A DNA stretch of 37,758 bases. Origin: Gammaproteobacteria bacterium. GTDB taxonomy: Bacteria; Pseudomonadota; Gammaproteobacteria; Magnimaribacterales; D2472. The stretch lies in the NCBI GenBank assembly GCA_023257795.1, contig JALRBL010000011.1, positions 1 through 37,758 of the forward strand, read 5' to 3'. Both the position numbers and the translations under genes were made by a program. Of the stretch, positions 9,001 through 17,825 are shown one piece after another; within the stretch, counting starts at the first letter, position 1, and each line of letters begins with the position of its first letter. Below the pieces are notes generated by a model, which saw only the letters and a list, made by a program, of their open reading frames with translations, did not search any database and was not told where the DNA came from.

Positions 9001-9297
9001 TGCAGTATTTAGTGCAGTTTGACCCCCCATAGTAGGCAACAATGCATCTGGTTTTTCTTTTTCAATAATAGAAGCCACTACTTTCCAGTTTATAGGCTCT
9101 ATGTAGGTTGCATCAGCGATTGAAGGGTCTGTCATGATGGTTGCGGGATTAGAATTTACCAGAATAACCCGAAAGCCCTCTTTCTTAAGTGCTTTGCATG
9201 CCTGAACACCGGAGTAATCGAATTCGCAAGCTTGCCCAATAATAATAGGCCCAGCTCCAATAACTAAAATAGACTTTATATCAGTTCTTTTTGGCAT
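6082..9297 (-). CDS. carB: Carbamoyl phosphate synthase large subunit
   Basis: Makes carbamoyl phosphate from bicarbonate, ammonia (delivered from CarA) and two ATP, for arginine and pyrimidine synthesis. The 1071 residues match the E. coli length. Two homologous halves are visible: the first begins with [19 protein letters not shown], with ATP-grasp sequence around [12 protein letters not shown]; the second begins at [19 protein letters not shown], with [15 protein letters not shown]-terminal MGS-like allosteric domain follows from about residue 930. Its start overlaps carA by 17 bases, so the two subunits are probably translationally coupled. Confidence 0.98.
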   Translation of the reverse strand: MPKRTDIKSILVIGAGPIIIGQACEFDYSGVQACKALKKEGFRVILVNSNPATIMTDPSIADATYIEPINWKVVASIIEKEKPDALLPTMGGQTALNTALTLASKGVLEEYGVELIGAKKEAIDKAEDRELFDKTMKSIGLETPRSGIAHNMQDALKVLEDIGFPCIIRPSFTLGGSGGGIAYNIKEFKQICEKGLDLSPTNELLIDESLIGWKEFELEVVRDCADNCIIICSIENLDPMGVHTGDSITVAPAQTLTDKEYQILRDQSFKILREIGVETGGSNVQFAVNPEDGRVVVIEMNPRVSRSSALASKATGFPIAKIAALLSVGYTLDELQNEITGGATPASFEPTIDYIVTKIPKFAFEKFPKAEPKLSTQMKSVGEVMSIGRTFQESFQKAIMSLEEGIYGLEPICNFNSNNYQELLKHELSIPGPKRIFYVADALRSGQTMEHINASTGIDLWFLAQLNDLLQEEALLEGKDLNTLSNTEMLRLKQKGFADRRIADLTGCTEVEVRDKRKSLGVTPSFKRVDTCAAEFETQTAYMYSTYDGECESRPTNHTKVIVLGSGPNRIGQGIEFDYCCVHASQALQELNIESIMINCNPETVSTDYDTSDRLFFEPIIDEKVLDIIDIENPEGVIIQFGGQTPLKLAKTLIKNGIKILGTSFDAIDRSEDRERFQELVNKLKLKQPKNTTIVSVDEAITAANSIGYPIVVRPSYVLGGRAMELVNNPEELEKYLIEAEKVSEKKPILLDRYLQDAIEVDVDVISDGENIKIGGILQHIEQAGIHSGDSACSLPPYSLSKKLQEDITNQAISIAKELNIVGLMNIQFAVQENEIYIIEVNPRASRTVPFISKAIGTSLVKAATKSMLGVSLAEQNFNPSLPDRFFVKEAVLPFDKFPNVDPILGPEMKSTGEVMGIGRTFGEAYAKAQIGAMKNLHFSGTAFVSVKDSDKKYLAELLPLLAGNNFSVVATKGTASVIKALGYEVEEINKVMEGRPHTVDKLLNKEVQLVINTTEGKQSIADSASIRRTALESKIFCTTTVFGGLAIMEALKNNIETWEVEPIQQIIKIN

Positions 9298-10417
9298 CTT
9301 GTATTAAGTTTCTAAATTGAGTAAAGAGGGGTAACAGATCATGGGGTCCTGGACTAGCCTCCGGATGGCCCTGAAAACTGAATGCAGGAGCAGTTTTGAG
9401 GGCAATACCTTGTATGGTTTGATCAAATAAAGAGATATGTGTAACTTCGATATTTGTCGGAACAGAAGTTTTATCTATAGCGAATCCATGATTTTGACTG
9501 GTAATCATGACCTCCCCATGCATAAGATCTTTTACCGGATGGTTGCCACCATGATGCCCAAATTTCATCTTGTAGGTTTTGCATCCTGAAGCTAAACCAA
9601 GCAGTTGATGTCCCAAGCATATACCAAATAATGGTAATTTCTTTTCAATGAGTTGCTTGATTAAGCTAATAGCATATCCGCATGGCTCAGGATCGCCAGG
9701 CCCGTTAGATAGAAATACAGCATCTGGCTCTAGATTCATAACCTCTTCATAGGTTGATTGAGCACTTACTACTTTTACCTTACCGATATGGGTTCTTAAT
9801 AGTCGAAGAATATTTCTCTTCACTCCAAAATCTATAACTACAATATTTAAATCATTCGGTAATTCGCCCTTAAAGCCCCAAACTGGTTCATCCCAAAGAT
9901 AGGACAGTTTTGTAGAAACTTCTTTGGCAAGATCGAGGCCAGCTAAACCAGAAAAAATACTAAATATTTTTTCGGGCTGATTTTTCTGTCTAAGGGAATC
10001 AGGGATAATGCAGCCCCTCAGAGAGCCTTGGCTTCTAAGAACATTTGTTAGCTCTCTTGTATCTATATTGGCAATGCCAACACAATCATTTTCTTTGCAA
10101 AACAAATCGAGCGACTGCTTGTTTCTCCAACTGGATGGGATAAAAGCTAAATCTTTAACAACAATCCCGCTTGCATAAATACCCTCAGATTCAGAATCTT
10201 CAGGATTGGTGCCAACGTTTCCAATATGTGGATGCGTAAATGTGATAATTTGTTTCGCATAGGATGGATCAGTAATGATTTCTTGATAACCAGTAATAGA
10301 AGTATTAAATACGACCTCTCCTATACCAATCTTTTCTTTACCAAATCCATTGCCCTTAAAATATAATCCATTCTCAAGGTATAATGTGGCACCAAATGTT
10401 TCGAAACTAGGTGGCAT
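9281..10417 (-). CDS. carA: Carbamoyl phosphate synthase small (glutaminase) subunit
   Basis: Hydrolyses glutamine and channels ammonia to CarB. The 378 residues comprise an N-terminal CPSase small-chain domain (1-150) and a class I glutamine amidotransferase domain with the triad C267 (GICLGHQ), H351 and E353 (QGHPEAS). It is the first gene of the minus-strand unit running to secG. dapB, which precedes carA in Pseudomonas, is replaced by the divergent map. No ArgR-type box (TGAAT...ATTCA) is evident in the 117 bases upstream. Confidence 0.97.
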   Translation of the reverse strand: MPPSFETFGATLYLENGLYFKGNGFGKEKIGIGEVVFNTSITGYQEIITDPSYAKQIITFTHPHIGNVGTNPEDSESEGIYASGIVVKDLAFIPSSWRNKQSLDLFCKENDCVGIANIDTRELTNVLRSQGSLRGCIIPDSLRQKNQPEKIFSIFSGLAGLDLAKEVSTKLSYLWDEPVWGFKGELPNDLNIVVIDFGVKRNILRLLRTHIGKVKVVSAQSTYEEVMNLEPDAVFLSNGPGDPEPCGYAISLIKQLIEKKLPLFGICLGHQLLGLASGCKTYKMKFGHHGGNHPVKDLMHGEVMITSQNHGFAIDKTSVPTNIEVTHISLFDQTIQGIALKTAPAFSFQGHPEASPGPHDLLPLFTQFRNLIQDAKKN

Positions 10418-10534
10418 CTTTTAGGAAATAAAAAGGATTATTAAGGTCTTTTAATGAGCTAAAATTTGTAGCAGGCATTAAAATTGTACTTTATAGAAAA
10501 GACCGCCTGCAGTCTATAAAAAAAGTGAAATAAG
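10418..10534. promoter_or_regulatory. Divergent carA/map control region
   Basis: 117 AT-rich bases separate the two start codons. A perfect dyad, TTTATAG (10490-10496) and CTATAAA (10514-10520), surrounds a 17-base core containing the palindrome CTGCAG. Each arm resembles a -10 element facing one of the genes. TATAAA at 10515-10520 could serve map and leave a leader under 10 bases. A TACAAT-like element reads toward carA around 10483-10488. No convincing -35 hexamers are seen, so the exact promoters are uncertain. Confidence 0.4.
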
Positions 10535-11308
10535 TTGAAAATTTCAATAAAAGATTCCTCAGATATAGCAAAAATGAGAATTGCTGGAAAACTTGCAGCC
10601 CAAGTTCTTGAAATGATTACTGAGTTCGTTAAACCAGGTGTGTCTACTGGCGAACTCGATGATCTTTGCAGAGAATTTATAGTTAATGACCTCAAGTCTA
10701 TACCAGCAAATATTGGCTATAAGGGTTTTCAACATACTATATGTGCCTCGCTAAATAATGTGATCTGCCATGGCATACCATCACATAAAAAAATACTAAA
10801 AGATGGTGATATCTTAAATATTGATGTAACAGTTATTAAAGATGGCTGGCATGGCGATACTTCCAAAATGTTTATTGTTGGAAAAACCCAGCCTCACAAT
10901 GCGAGGCTTGTTCAAGTTACCCAGGAATGTATGTATCTTGGTATCAAAGAAGTAAAGCCTGGAGCAAGGTTGGGAGATATTGGTGCTGCAATTCAAAATC
11001 ATGCTGAAAAGAATTACTATTCAGTAGTAGAAGATTATTGCGGTCATGGTATCGGAAAAATCTATCACGAAGAACCTCAAGTTCTTCACTTTGGCAAAAA
11101 GGGAACTGGTTTAGAATTACAAGAAGGTATGTGCTTCACAATCGAGCCTATGATTAATCAAGGATCAAAATACACAAAATTACTCAAAGATGGGTGGACC
11201 GTCGAAACAAAAGATGGAAGAAATTCTGCACAATGGGAGCATACTATTGCCGTAACTGCTGATGGGTATGAAATATTAACCAGAAGAGAGGAAGAAATTG
11301 GCATATGA
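10535..11308 (+). CDS. map: Methionine aminopeptidase type I
   Basis: Removes the initiator methionine from nascent proteins. The 257 residues align without gaps to the usual enterobacterial numbering. All five metal ligands are present: D97, D108, H171, E204 and E235 (NIDV, HGDTS, GHGIGK, TIEP, WEHT). The start must be TTG (10535), because it gives the conserved MKISIKDSSDIAKMRIAGKLAA N-terminus and no upstream ATG or GTG stays open. No Shine-Dalgarno precedes it. It is followed by glnD with an 11-base overlap, as in the E. coli and Pseudomonas map-glnD order. Confidence 0.97.
   Translation: MKISIKDSSDIAKMRIAGKLAAQVLEMITEFVKPGVSTGELDDLCREFIVNDLKSIPANIGYKGFQHTICASLNNVICHGIPSHKKILKDGDILNIDVTVIKDGWHGDTSKMFIVGKTQPHNARLVQVTQECMYLGIKEVKPGARLGDIGAAIQNHAEKNYYSVVEDYCGHGIGKIYHEEPQVLHFGKKGTGLELQEGMCFTIEPMINQGSKYTKLLKDGWTVETKDGRNSAQWEHTIAVTADGYEILTRREEEIGI
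11286..11292 (+). promoter_or_regulatory. Ribosome binding site that fixes the TTG start of glnD
   Basis: GAGAGGA, within the 3' end of map, lies five bases before TTG at 11298-11300. It supports the non-ATG start, since there is no in-frame ATG near the beginning of glnD. Confidence 0.6.
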
Positions 11309-13766
11309 TCTTGACTCACTGGATCAAGACGTCAGTCAAAATTCCAAAGCAATCTATATCAATCCAAAAAAGATTAACTTTTTTTTAAAAAAAAGATCAG
11401 AAATTTTAGAAAAAAAAATTTCTTCCAAATTTAAAGAACTAAATCTTCATAAAAATAATATTCTTCTTGCTGTCGGTGGATTTGGCAGACAAGAAATTTT
11501 TCCAAACTCTGATCTTGATCTGTCAATTCTTCGAGTTTCTTTATCAAAAAATGATGAGCAGAAAATCCAAAAATTTATTTCTTGGATGTGGGATGAAGGA
11601 TTAAATCCTGGTGCATCCGTTCGAACTTTTAATGAAGCCATTAAAATTAGCAAAAAAGATATTTCAGAATATACAAATTACTTATCACAACGACCAATCT
11701 CCATAAACCAAGCTCATGAAGCTATTTTTGAAAAGTTTTGTAAGAAGCAAAAAAATTGCCTAAGCTCAAAAAGTTTTTTTCTTCAGAAATTTGATGAGCA
11801 ATATCTGAGATACAAAAAATTTGATTCCACAGCATTTAATTTAGAACCCAATATAAAAGAATCTCCCGGTGGGTTGAGGGATTTTCATATGATGATCTGG
11901 TTAGAGAACGTTTTTGGCAAAGATGTCCTACAAAACTTTTTATCTCAACACATTTCAACATTTGAACAAAAGGAGATTGAGAGGTCGTTTGATAGATTGA
12001 AAGCATTACGCTATTTGCTGCACCTTGAATGCAACCAAGATAGATTAAGTTTTGAAAATCAAATTAAAATTCAAAAAAAACTTTTCCCTAGCAAGAATAC
12101 AAATTCGGCTGTTGAAAAGCTTATGCGCAACTATTATTTAGATGCCACACATATCCACCAACTAAATGAATTATTATCTAGTTTTGGATCTAAATTCTCT
12201 TTCTTTGATCCAAACGTTGATAAAAACATTCCACCTCAAGAGCAAGTTCTTAAAGCCTTTATTCAACTTGGTCAACAAAGACAGAAACAAAAATTTAGTC
12301 TAGCGCAATTTTCAAATCTTAAAAAACTAGTAACAGAATATCCAGACAAAAGCTTTCAAAACAAGAGAATTGCATCCCTTTTTATGGATTTTTTGAAATC
12401 TCCATTTCAAATGTCCTCACTCTTGAGAATTATGAGACAAATTGGTTTGCTTCAAAAAATAGTGCCTGAATTTAAGAATGTAATTGGAATGATGCAGTTT
12501 GACCTATTTCATGCTTTTACAGTGGATGAGCACACCTTTAAAGTCGTAAAAAATATGCGCCAAATGTTTATTGGAAATGCTCCTGAGGATCTTAATCTTG
12601 AGAAAGAGCTAATTAGAAAACTTCCAAATATAGAAATCCTCTATTTGGCAGGTTTATTTCATGACATTAATAAAGGTAAAAAAGGCGATCACTCAGAATT
12701 AGGCGCAAACGCAGCAATGCGCTTTTCTCTGAAAGCCTCTATGGAAGAATCAGAAGCAGATTTAGTTTCGTGGTTAGTTAAAGAGCACTTAACAATGTCT
12801 TCATGGTCGCAAAAGATGGATGTTCATGACCATCAAACAATCATAGATTTTTCTAAAAAGATTGGCTCTATTAACAAGCTAAACTATTTATATATCCTCA
12901 CAATCAATGATATGAGAGGAACAAATCCTACTTTGTGGAATTCTTGGAAGCATGGCTTACTAAAAACTCTCTATCTTGAAACCAGAAAAGTGCTTAATCA
13001 GCTAATAGAAAAAAATCCTAAAAAGCTTGAAAGAATCCTCCCTAATAATATTTTAAAATCATTAGAATTTGATCAAAGACATTTGATTGAAAACAAATGG
13101 AATGAGTTACCTCATAGCTATTTTTCTCGGTATTCTATAGACACAATCCTTTCAGATACAAGGCTGCTTGGGTCTTTCAACACAGAAAGTTATAAATCAA
13201 CTATTGAAAAAATGACCGACTACTATCTCTTGACTGTATATGGACCTAACAGACAAGGGTTATTTCATAGAATTGTTGAAATTATGGGAAAAATAAATCT
13301 TGAAGTATTTGATGCAGATATTATGACAGCCGCTAGCAATACATTTGTTCTTAATAAGTTTGTGGTTAAACATAAGCTGCTGGGTAATAAACTTAATAAA
13401 GATGACGTTGATAGAATGATCAAGGTTCTTGATCAGAACCTTGATCAATTTGAAAGACCTCTAGAAATTAATAAATCCTTTTTAGAGAATAAATCTAAAA
13501 TTTTTAACTTTAAAAATAATGTCACGATTACTGGTGTAAAAAATACTCAACGTAAAAGAATAACTATTGAGACCCTAGATAAACCGGGTCTACTAATTAA
13601 AATTTCAAAAATTTTTCTAGAAAATGCTATCCAGATACATGCAGCAAGAATTACTACGCTTGGAGAGAAAGTTGAAGATACATTTCTAATCTCTTCTTCA
13701 AAAAAAGATAAGCTGTTAGATGAGGATGTCATTAAAAGATTGTCTGTATCACTTCAAAATCTGTAG
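11298..13766 (+). CDS. glnD: PII uridylyltransferase / uridylyl-removing enzyme
   Basis: The primary nitrogen sensor: it uridylylates PII when glutamine is low and deuridylylates it when glutamine is high. Domains in the 822 residues: a nucleotidyltransferase with GGFGRQE and the catalytic DLD (G60-G61, D72, D74); a GlnD linker region including PNIKESPGGLRDFHM; an HD domain with H454-D455 (LFHDINKGKKGDHS); and two C-terminal ACT domains (about 644-715 and 754-820) for glutamine sensing. It is shorter than the roughly 890 residues of E. coli. The start is TTG with a good ribosome binding site inside map. The N-terminal coding part carries T8-A8 and A9 runs. Confidence 0.96.
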   Translation: MAYDLDSLDQDVSQNSKAIYINPKKINFFLKKRSEILEKKISSKFKELNLHKNNILLAVGGFGRQEIFPNSDLDLSILRVSLSKNDEQKIQKFISWMWDEGLNPGASVRTFNEAIKISKKDISEYTNYLSQRPISINQAHEAIFEKFCKKQKNCLSSKSFFLQKFDEQYLRYKKFDSTAFNLEPNIKESPGGLRDFHMMIWLENVFGKDVLQNFLSQHISTFEQKEIERSFDRLKALRYLLHLECNQDRLSFENQIKIQKKLFPSKNTNSAVEKLMRNYYLDATHIHQLNELLSSFGSKFSFFDPNVDKNIPPQEQVLKAFIQLGQQRQKQKFSLAQFSNLKKLVTEYPDKSFQNKRIASLFMDFLKSPFQMSSLLRIMRQIGLLQKIVPEFKNVIGMMQFDLFHAFTVDEHTFKVVKNMRQMFIGNAPEDLNLEKELIRKLPNIEILYLAGLFHDINKGKKGDHSELGANAAMRFSLKASMEESEADLVSWLVKEHLTMSSWSQKMDVHDHQTIIDFSKKIGSINKLNYLYILTINDMRGTNPTLWNSWKHGLLKTLYLETRKVLNQLIEKNPKKLERILPNNILKSLEFDQRHLIENKWNELPHSYFSRYSIDTILSDTRLLGSFNTESYKSTIEKMTDYYLLTVYGPNRQGLFHRIVEIMGKINLEVFDADIMTAASNTFVLNKFVVKHKLLGNKLNKDDVDRMIKVLDQNLDQFERPLEINKSFLENKSKIFNFKNNVTITGVKNTQRKRITIETLDKPGLLIKISKIFLENAIQIHAARITTLGEKVEDTFLISSSKKDKLLDEDVIKRLSVSLQNL
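13417..13447. repeat. 13-bp perfect inverted repeat inside glnD
   Basis: Arms TGATCAAGGTTCT and AGAACCTTGATCA surround a five-base loop TGATC. The element holds three GATC sites in 31 bases. It lies in the coding sequence near the end of the first ACT domain (MIKVLDQNLDQF). A 13-bp stem would form a strong RNA hairpin, but no T-run follows. Confidence 0.8.
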
Positions 13767-13778
13767 AATACAAAAGCT

Positions 13779-14786
13779 ATGAATTCAAACTTGATTTTCC
13801 CTATAGCGGCAATTGGTATTGCTACTATTGATAGAAAAGAAAATATTTTAGATGTTCTTTATACCGATTTATTCCAAGCGATAAGCGCAGAACATGACTT
13901 GCTAAAGATAACCAAACCTTTGATGATTAAAGAGAGAGAATCTTGTGTAATTCAGGAAACAACATTTAAAGAATTTCACCACAACAAAGTCTTTCAATCA
14001 GAACTTCCACCTAATAAAGTCTACATTGCTACTTATTTAGCTAAAGACAAGCCTATTACCTCAACCGAAAGTGCCTATCTTAAATTACACCTTCTTTCTT
14101 CTCTTATATCTAAACCAAATTCGTTAAATTTAGAGGGCATTTTTAATGCTTTACCTAACAACGCATGGACCAATCTTGGGCCTATTGGTCTGCATGAGAT
14201 AAAAGAAAAAATAATTGAATGCAAAGCCTCAAACACTCAGTTAGAAATTTTTTCAATTGATAAGTTTCCAAGAATGTCCGATTACGTGGTTCCAGAAGGT
14301 GTAAGAATTGCGGATTCTTCTAGAGTTAGGCTCGGAGCATATCTCGCACCAGGAACAACAGTAATGCATGAAGGCTTTGTAAATTTTAATGCAGGGACTC
14401 TGGGTCCTTGTATGGTGGAGGGGCGTATTTCTGCTGGGGTAACTATCGATAGTAATTCGGATATTGGAGGCGGAGCAAGTACCATGGGAACACTATCAGG
14501 AGGCAACAATATAAAAATTTCTCTTGGGAAAAGATCGTTAATTGGAGCCAATGCTGGACTGGGAATTCCATTGGGAGATGATTGCACTATTGAGGCAGGC
14601 TTATATATTACAGCAGGCACCAAGGTAAAATTAATATTAAATGATAAAGAACAGATTGTTAAAGCCTCCGAGTTAGCTGGGTCAAACAATTTATTATTCA
14701 GGAGGAATTCAACTACGGGGGCTGTAGAAGCAATAACCAATAAAAAATCAATAGAACTCAATCAAGATCTTCATATGAATTCATGA
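13779..14786 (+). CDS. dapD: 2,3,4,5-tetrahydrodipicolinate N-succinyltransferase (long form)
   Basis: Transfers succinyl from succinyl-CoA to tetrahydrodipicolinate in the lysine/meso-diaminopimelate pathway. The 335 residues match the longer Pseudomonas-type DapD rather than the 274-residue E. coli form. An N-terminal domain (1-170) precedes a left-handed beta-helix of hexapeptide repeats (about 175-285) with RLGAYLAPGTTVMHEGFVNF, GRISAGVTID and GGGASTMGTLSGGN. It begins 12 bases after glnD and overlaps dapE as ATGA, so consecutive pathway steps are translationally coupled. Confidence 0.95.
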   Translation: MNSNLIFPIAAIGIATIDRKENILDVLYTDLFQAISAEHDLLKITKPLMIKERESCVIQETTFKEFHHNKVFQSELPPNKVYIATYLAKDKPITSTESAYLKLHLLSSLISKPNSLNLEGIFNALPNNAWTNLGPIGLHEIKEKIIECKASNTQLEIFSIDKFPRMSDYVVPEGVRIADSSRVRLGAYLAPGTTVMHEGFVNFNAGTLGPCMVEGRISAGVTIDSNSDIGGGASTMGTLSGGNNIKISLGKRSLIGANAGLGIPLGDDCTIEAGLYITAGTKVKLILNDKEQIVKASELAGSNNLLFRRNSTTGAVEAITNKKSIELNQDLHMNS

Positions 14787-15907
14787 ACACACTAGAGCTA
14801 GCGCAAAAACTAATATCTATTAAATCAATTTCTCCTAATGACAATGGCTGCTTTAAAATTATTAAAGATGAAATAATCGGACTTGGATTTAATGTAGAAA
14901 TTTCTAGCTACTCAAACGTAGAAAATTTGCTAGCTAAACATGGAAGCAAAGGTAAGATTTTTTGCTTTCTTGGACACACAGATGTCGTACCATCTGGTCC
15001 AGAGGATCAATGGATTGTTGATCCTTTTTCTGCACAAATTGTTGACAACTCTTTGGTTGGAAGAGGTGCAGCTGACATGAAATCAAGTATTGCTGCATTT
15101 ATCAATGCTGTAAAAATATTTCTAGCAGATAACCCCGATCCTCCTTTCCAAATTTGGATATTGCTTACCAGCAATGAAGAGGGCGAAATTTCAGACGGGA
15201 AAATAGATAAGATAATTGCAGAACTGCAGAATAAAAATATCTTTATAGATTATTGTTTAGTTGGTGAGGCAAGTTCAAAACATTCAGTGGGTGATGTGCT
15301 CAGAAGAGGAAGAAGAGGTTCTTTAACAGGCTACCTAACGGTGCACGGAAAGCAAGGTCATGTTGCCTATCCTAAAGAAGTTAAAAATCCGATCCATGCA
15401 TGCGGGAAGTTTATTGAGAAAATATCTAACATTAACTGGGATCAAGGTAATCAAGATTTTGATCCAACTAGCTTTCAAATTTCTAATATATCCAGTGGCA
15501 CAGGAGCAACTAATGTAGTGCCTGGAGACCTTCAAATGATTTTTAACTTTAGATTTTCACCGGAAAATACGGCTGACAATTTGAAACGTATCACCTCAGA
15601 CCTTCTAATTGATTTAAATATAGAGCATTCTCTTGAATGGGTTCAGAATGCAGAACCCTACTATACAAAAAACGATGATTTTATAGAAATTATTCAAAAT
15701 GCACTGTTAAAGGTAAATGGTAAAAAAGCAATTATTGATAACGGTGGAGGCACTTCCGATGGAAGATGGATATCGCCAATGGGTACTGAAACAATTGAGC
15801 TTGGTCCGTTAAATAAAACGATTCATAAAATTAACGAACAAATCTCTCTAGATGATCTGAGCAAGCTAGAAAAAATTTACCTTGCAGTACTGGAAGAAAT
15901 GATCTAA
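14783..15907 (+). CDS. dapE: Succinyl-diaminopimelate desuccinylase
   Basis: A di-zinc M20-family hydrolase releasing LL-diaminopimelate from its N-succinyl form. The 374 residues show the metal ligands H65 and D67 (GHTDVVPSGP), D98 (GRGAADMK), E132/E133 (NEEGE, with the catalytic base), E162 (VGEAS) and C-terminal H349. The substrate loop is GGGTSDGRW (322-330). A dimerisation lid lies around 180-290. It is the last gene of the map-glnD-dapD-dapE run. Its stop overlaps the convergent permease gene by four bases. Confidence 0.96.
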   Translation: MNTLELAQKLISIKSISPNDNGCFKIIKDEIIGLGFNVEISSYSNVENLLAKHGSKGKIFCFLGHTDVVPSGPEDQWIVDPFSAQIVDNSLVGRGAADMKSSIAAFINAVKIFLADNPDPPFQIWILLTSNEEGEISDGKIDKIIAELQNKNIFIDYCLVGEASSKHSVGDVLRRGRRGSLTGYLTVHGKQGHVAYPKEVKNPIHACGKFIEKISNINWDQGNQDFDPTSFQISNISSGTGATNVVPGDLQMIFNFRFSPENTADNLKRITSDLLIDLNIEHSLEWVQNAEPYYTKNDDFIEIIQNALLKVNGKKAIIDNGGGTSDGRWISPMGTETIELGPLNKTIHKINEQISLDDLSKLEKIYLAVLEEMI

Positions 15908-17379
15908 CTCTCTCGTGGTTTAGCTTTTATTACAAAAGATAAAACAACCAAAAGTACCGCAATCGCAAGATAATACTTGATCATAAAATTAAATACTGGC
16001 GATATTGAGTCTAGTCCTTCTCCTAATGCTTCGCCACCAAGGAGGCCAGCAAGTACGCCCCCTATTGCGCTTGCAAGAAACCAAAGCCCAAACATTTGTC
16101 CAACATACCTCTTTGGTGAGTATCTAGAAAAAGCAGATAAACCAATGGGTGAAAGGGCCAACTCTCCCCAGGTTTGAAACAAGTATGTCAAAACCAGCCA
16201 TTTCATTCCAACTGGCGCACTTTCCATTGCAAGCTGAACAGCTATGAGCATCACTACAAAACTTACGCCCATAAATAATAATCCAATAGCAAATTTAATA
16301 GGCAATGATGGATCGAGGTTGCGTGCAGCTAGGTTTGCCCAGATGCCAGCAAAAATAGGAGCAAAAACTACTACAAATATAGGATTAAAAAATTGCAACC
16401 ACCCTACTGGAATAATGTATCCATAAACACTTAGATCAGTGTAGTCTCTTGCAAAAATGTTCAAGGAGCCTGCCGATTGATCGAATCCAGACCAAAAAGC
16501 AGCAGCACCTACAAATAAGACAAACAATAAAATTAAATTTCTTCGCTCATTCGCTGTTAGACCTGCAAATACAAACAAATATAAAAAATATAATCCTGCA
16601 ACGATGGTTAAAAAATATGCAAATTGTTCAGCAAAATATCGTGGGTCGATTGTAAAAAATCCAAGCAAACCAGCAACAATTACAAAAAACATTCCAATCA
16701 ATGTAATGCGTGTGTAGTTAATAAGCTTGGCTCTTTTTGAGACTTCCATTGCATTTGGGTCTAAACCTGCATCACCAAGTAAATGCTTAGATTTAATGAA
16801 TTGAATAACTCCAAAAGTCATCCCGATCCCTGCTGCTCCAAAACCCCAGTGCCAACCAATTTTTTCACCAAGATAAGAACAAACCAAAAAACCTAGAGTG
16901 GAACCAATATTGATCGACATATAAAAAATAGTGTACCCAGCATCTCTTTTTGAGTCTTGATCTTTATCATAGAGTTTACCAACTATGGTAGAAATATTGC
17001 CTTTCAGCAGCCCGGTTCCTAGAACAACTAACAAAAGTCCCAAGAAGAAAGTCTGAGTAAGGGGAATGGCAAGGGTATAGTGACCTAGAGCAATGATAAC
17101 CGCGCCAAATAAAACAGCTTTTTGATGACCTAAGATGTTGTCTGCAAGCCAGCCTCCAGGAACAACCATGAAATAAACAAGACCTACATATATTCCATAA
17201 ATTGCTTGGGCTTCAATTTGTGACCAGCCAAGACCAGGATTAAAGCCTGTGATAGCGCCCGTCATATAGAGCACAAGCAATGCACGCATTCCGTAGTAAG
17301 ACATTCGTTCCCACATTTCAGTTAAGAATAATGTTCTTAATCCAATTGGATGACCAAAAAAATTTTTTGAATTGCTCAT
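15904..17379 (-). CDS. POT/PTR family proton-dependent di/tripeptide permease
   Basis: A 491-residue inner-membrane symporter of the major facilitator superfamily with about 14 hydrophobic segments. The POT signature appears in helix 1 as the ExxER motif in TEMWERMSYYGMRA. A second family region is YTIFYMSINIGSTLG (TM5). It resembles DtpA-type transporters that take up di- and tripeptides with protons. In this window it fits with PepA and the arginine-succinyl pathway in peptide use. It is monocistronic: convergent with dapE, divergent from the RDD gene with 35 bases between starts. A modest GAGATAAC ribosome site precedes the ATG. Confidence 0.9.
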   Translation of the reverse strand: MSNSKNFFGHPIGLRTLFLTEMWERMSYYGMRALLVLYMTGAITGFNPGLGWSQIEAQAIYGIYVGLVYFMVVPGGWLADNILGHQKAVLFGAVIIALGHYTLAIPLTQTFFLGLLLVVLGTGLLKGNISTIVGKLYDKDQDSKRDAGYTIFYMSINIGSTLGFLVCSYLGEKIGWHWGFGAAGIGMTFGVIQFIKSKHLLGDAGLDPNAMEVSKRAKLINYTRITLIGMFFVIVAGLLGFFTIDPRYFAEQFAYFLTIVAGLYFLYLFVFAGLTANERRNLILLFVLFVGAAAFWSGFDQSAGSLNIFARDYTDLSVYGYIIPVGWLQFFNPIFVVVFAPIFAGIWANLAARNLDPSLPIKFAIGLLFMGVSFVVMLIAVQLAMESAPVGMKWLVLTYLFQTWGELALSPIGLSAFSRYSPKRYVGQMFGLWFLASAIGGVLAGLLGGEALGEGLDSISPVFNFMIKYYLAIAVLLVVLSFVIKAKPRES

Positions 17380-17397
17380 TGTTATCTCATTTGTTTT

Positions 17398-17403
17398 TAT
17401 AAT
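17398..17403 (+). promoter_or_regulatory. Perfect -10 box close to the RDD gene start
   Basis: TATAAT ends 11 bases before the ATG at 17415. Initiation 6-8 bases downstream would give a leader of only about 4-6 bases, and no Shine-Dalgarno is present in GATAGCTCAAA. No convincing -35 box is spaced at 16-18 bases. Confidence 0.4.
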
Positions 17404-17414
17404 GATAGCTCAAA

Positions 17415-17825
17415 ATGATTAATGACACTAAAGAACGATTAATTTTTCGAAGACTTATTGCAGGTATATATGACTTTTTTTTAATGCTAGGAGTATGGTT
17501 TGTAATTGGTTCATTGTTTCTTATTCTGAATTCAAGAGAAATTCTGCATCCCTACTTTGGTCTTCTAATAACCTTTTTAAGTGCATGGTTATTTTTTGGT
17601 TATTTTTGGGCAAGATCGGGACAAACATTAGGTATGAGTGTTTGGAAGATAAAGTTAGTACCCCTTGATGGAGATCGTATTACAAAAACAGCATCGTTCA
17701 TTAGATTGCTAGCAAATTGCCTAACTCTTCTAAGCTTAGGATCATTGCTCCTTTACAGCTTCATTGATAAAGATGGATTAACAATTGCTGATAGAGCCTC
17801 AAAAACTAAAATCATAAAGATTTGA
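17415..17825 (+). CDS. RDD family membrane protein
   Basis: A 136-residue protein with the RDD-family pattern: an N-terminal arginine pair before the first helix (FRRLIAGIYDFFLML), a second helix (about 41-66), the characteristic GQTLGMSVWKIKLV segment (70-84), and a final helix around 100-118 followed by DRASKTKII. The function of most RDD proteins is unknown; some related halophile proteins have been proposed as Na+/H+ antiporters, which I would not assume here. It lies between the peptide permease and lptG and overlaps lptG tail to tail by 14 bases. Confidence 0.85.
   Translation: MINDTKERLIFRRLIAGIYDFFLMLGVWFVIGSLFLILNSREILHPYFGLLITFLSAWLFFGYFWARSGQTLGMSVWKIKLVPLDGDRITKTASFIRLLANCLTLLSLGSLLLYSFIDKDGLTIADRASKTKIIKI

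Noticed and set aside
10418-10534. ArgR or PurR operator upstream of carA
   Set aside because: No TGAAT/ATTCA pairs or PurR-like palindrome are visible; only the TTTATAG/CTATAAA dyad.
14282-14761. Minus-strand open frame of 159 codons inside dapD
   Set aside because: Fully antisense to a well-supported dapD beta-helix region, no ribosome site or recognisable domain; a shadow of the repetitive coding sequence.
14783-14786. ATGA overlaps as signs of programmed frameshifting
   Set aside because: They occur at ordinary stop/start junctions between complete domains (dapD-dapE, rlmE-ftsH, HupE-VOC) and fit translational coupling.
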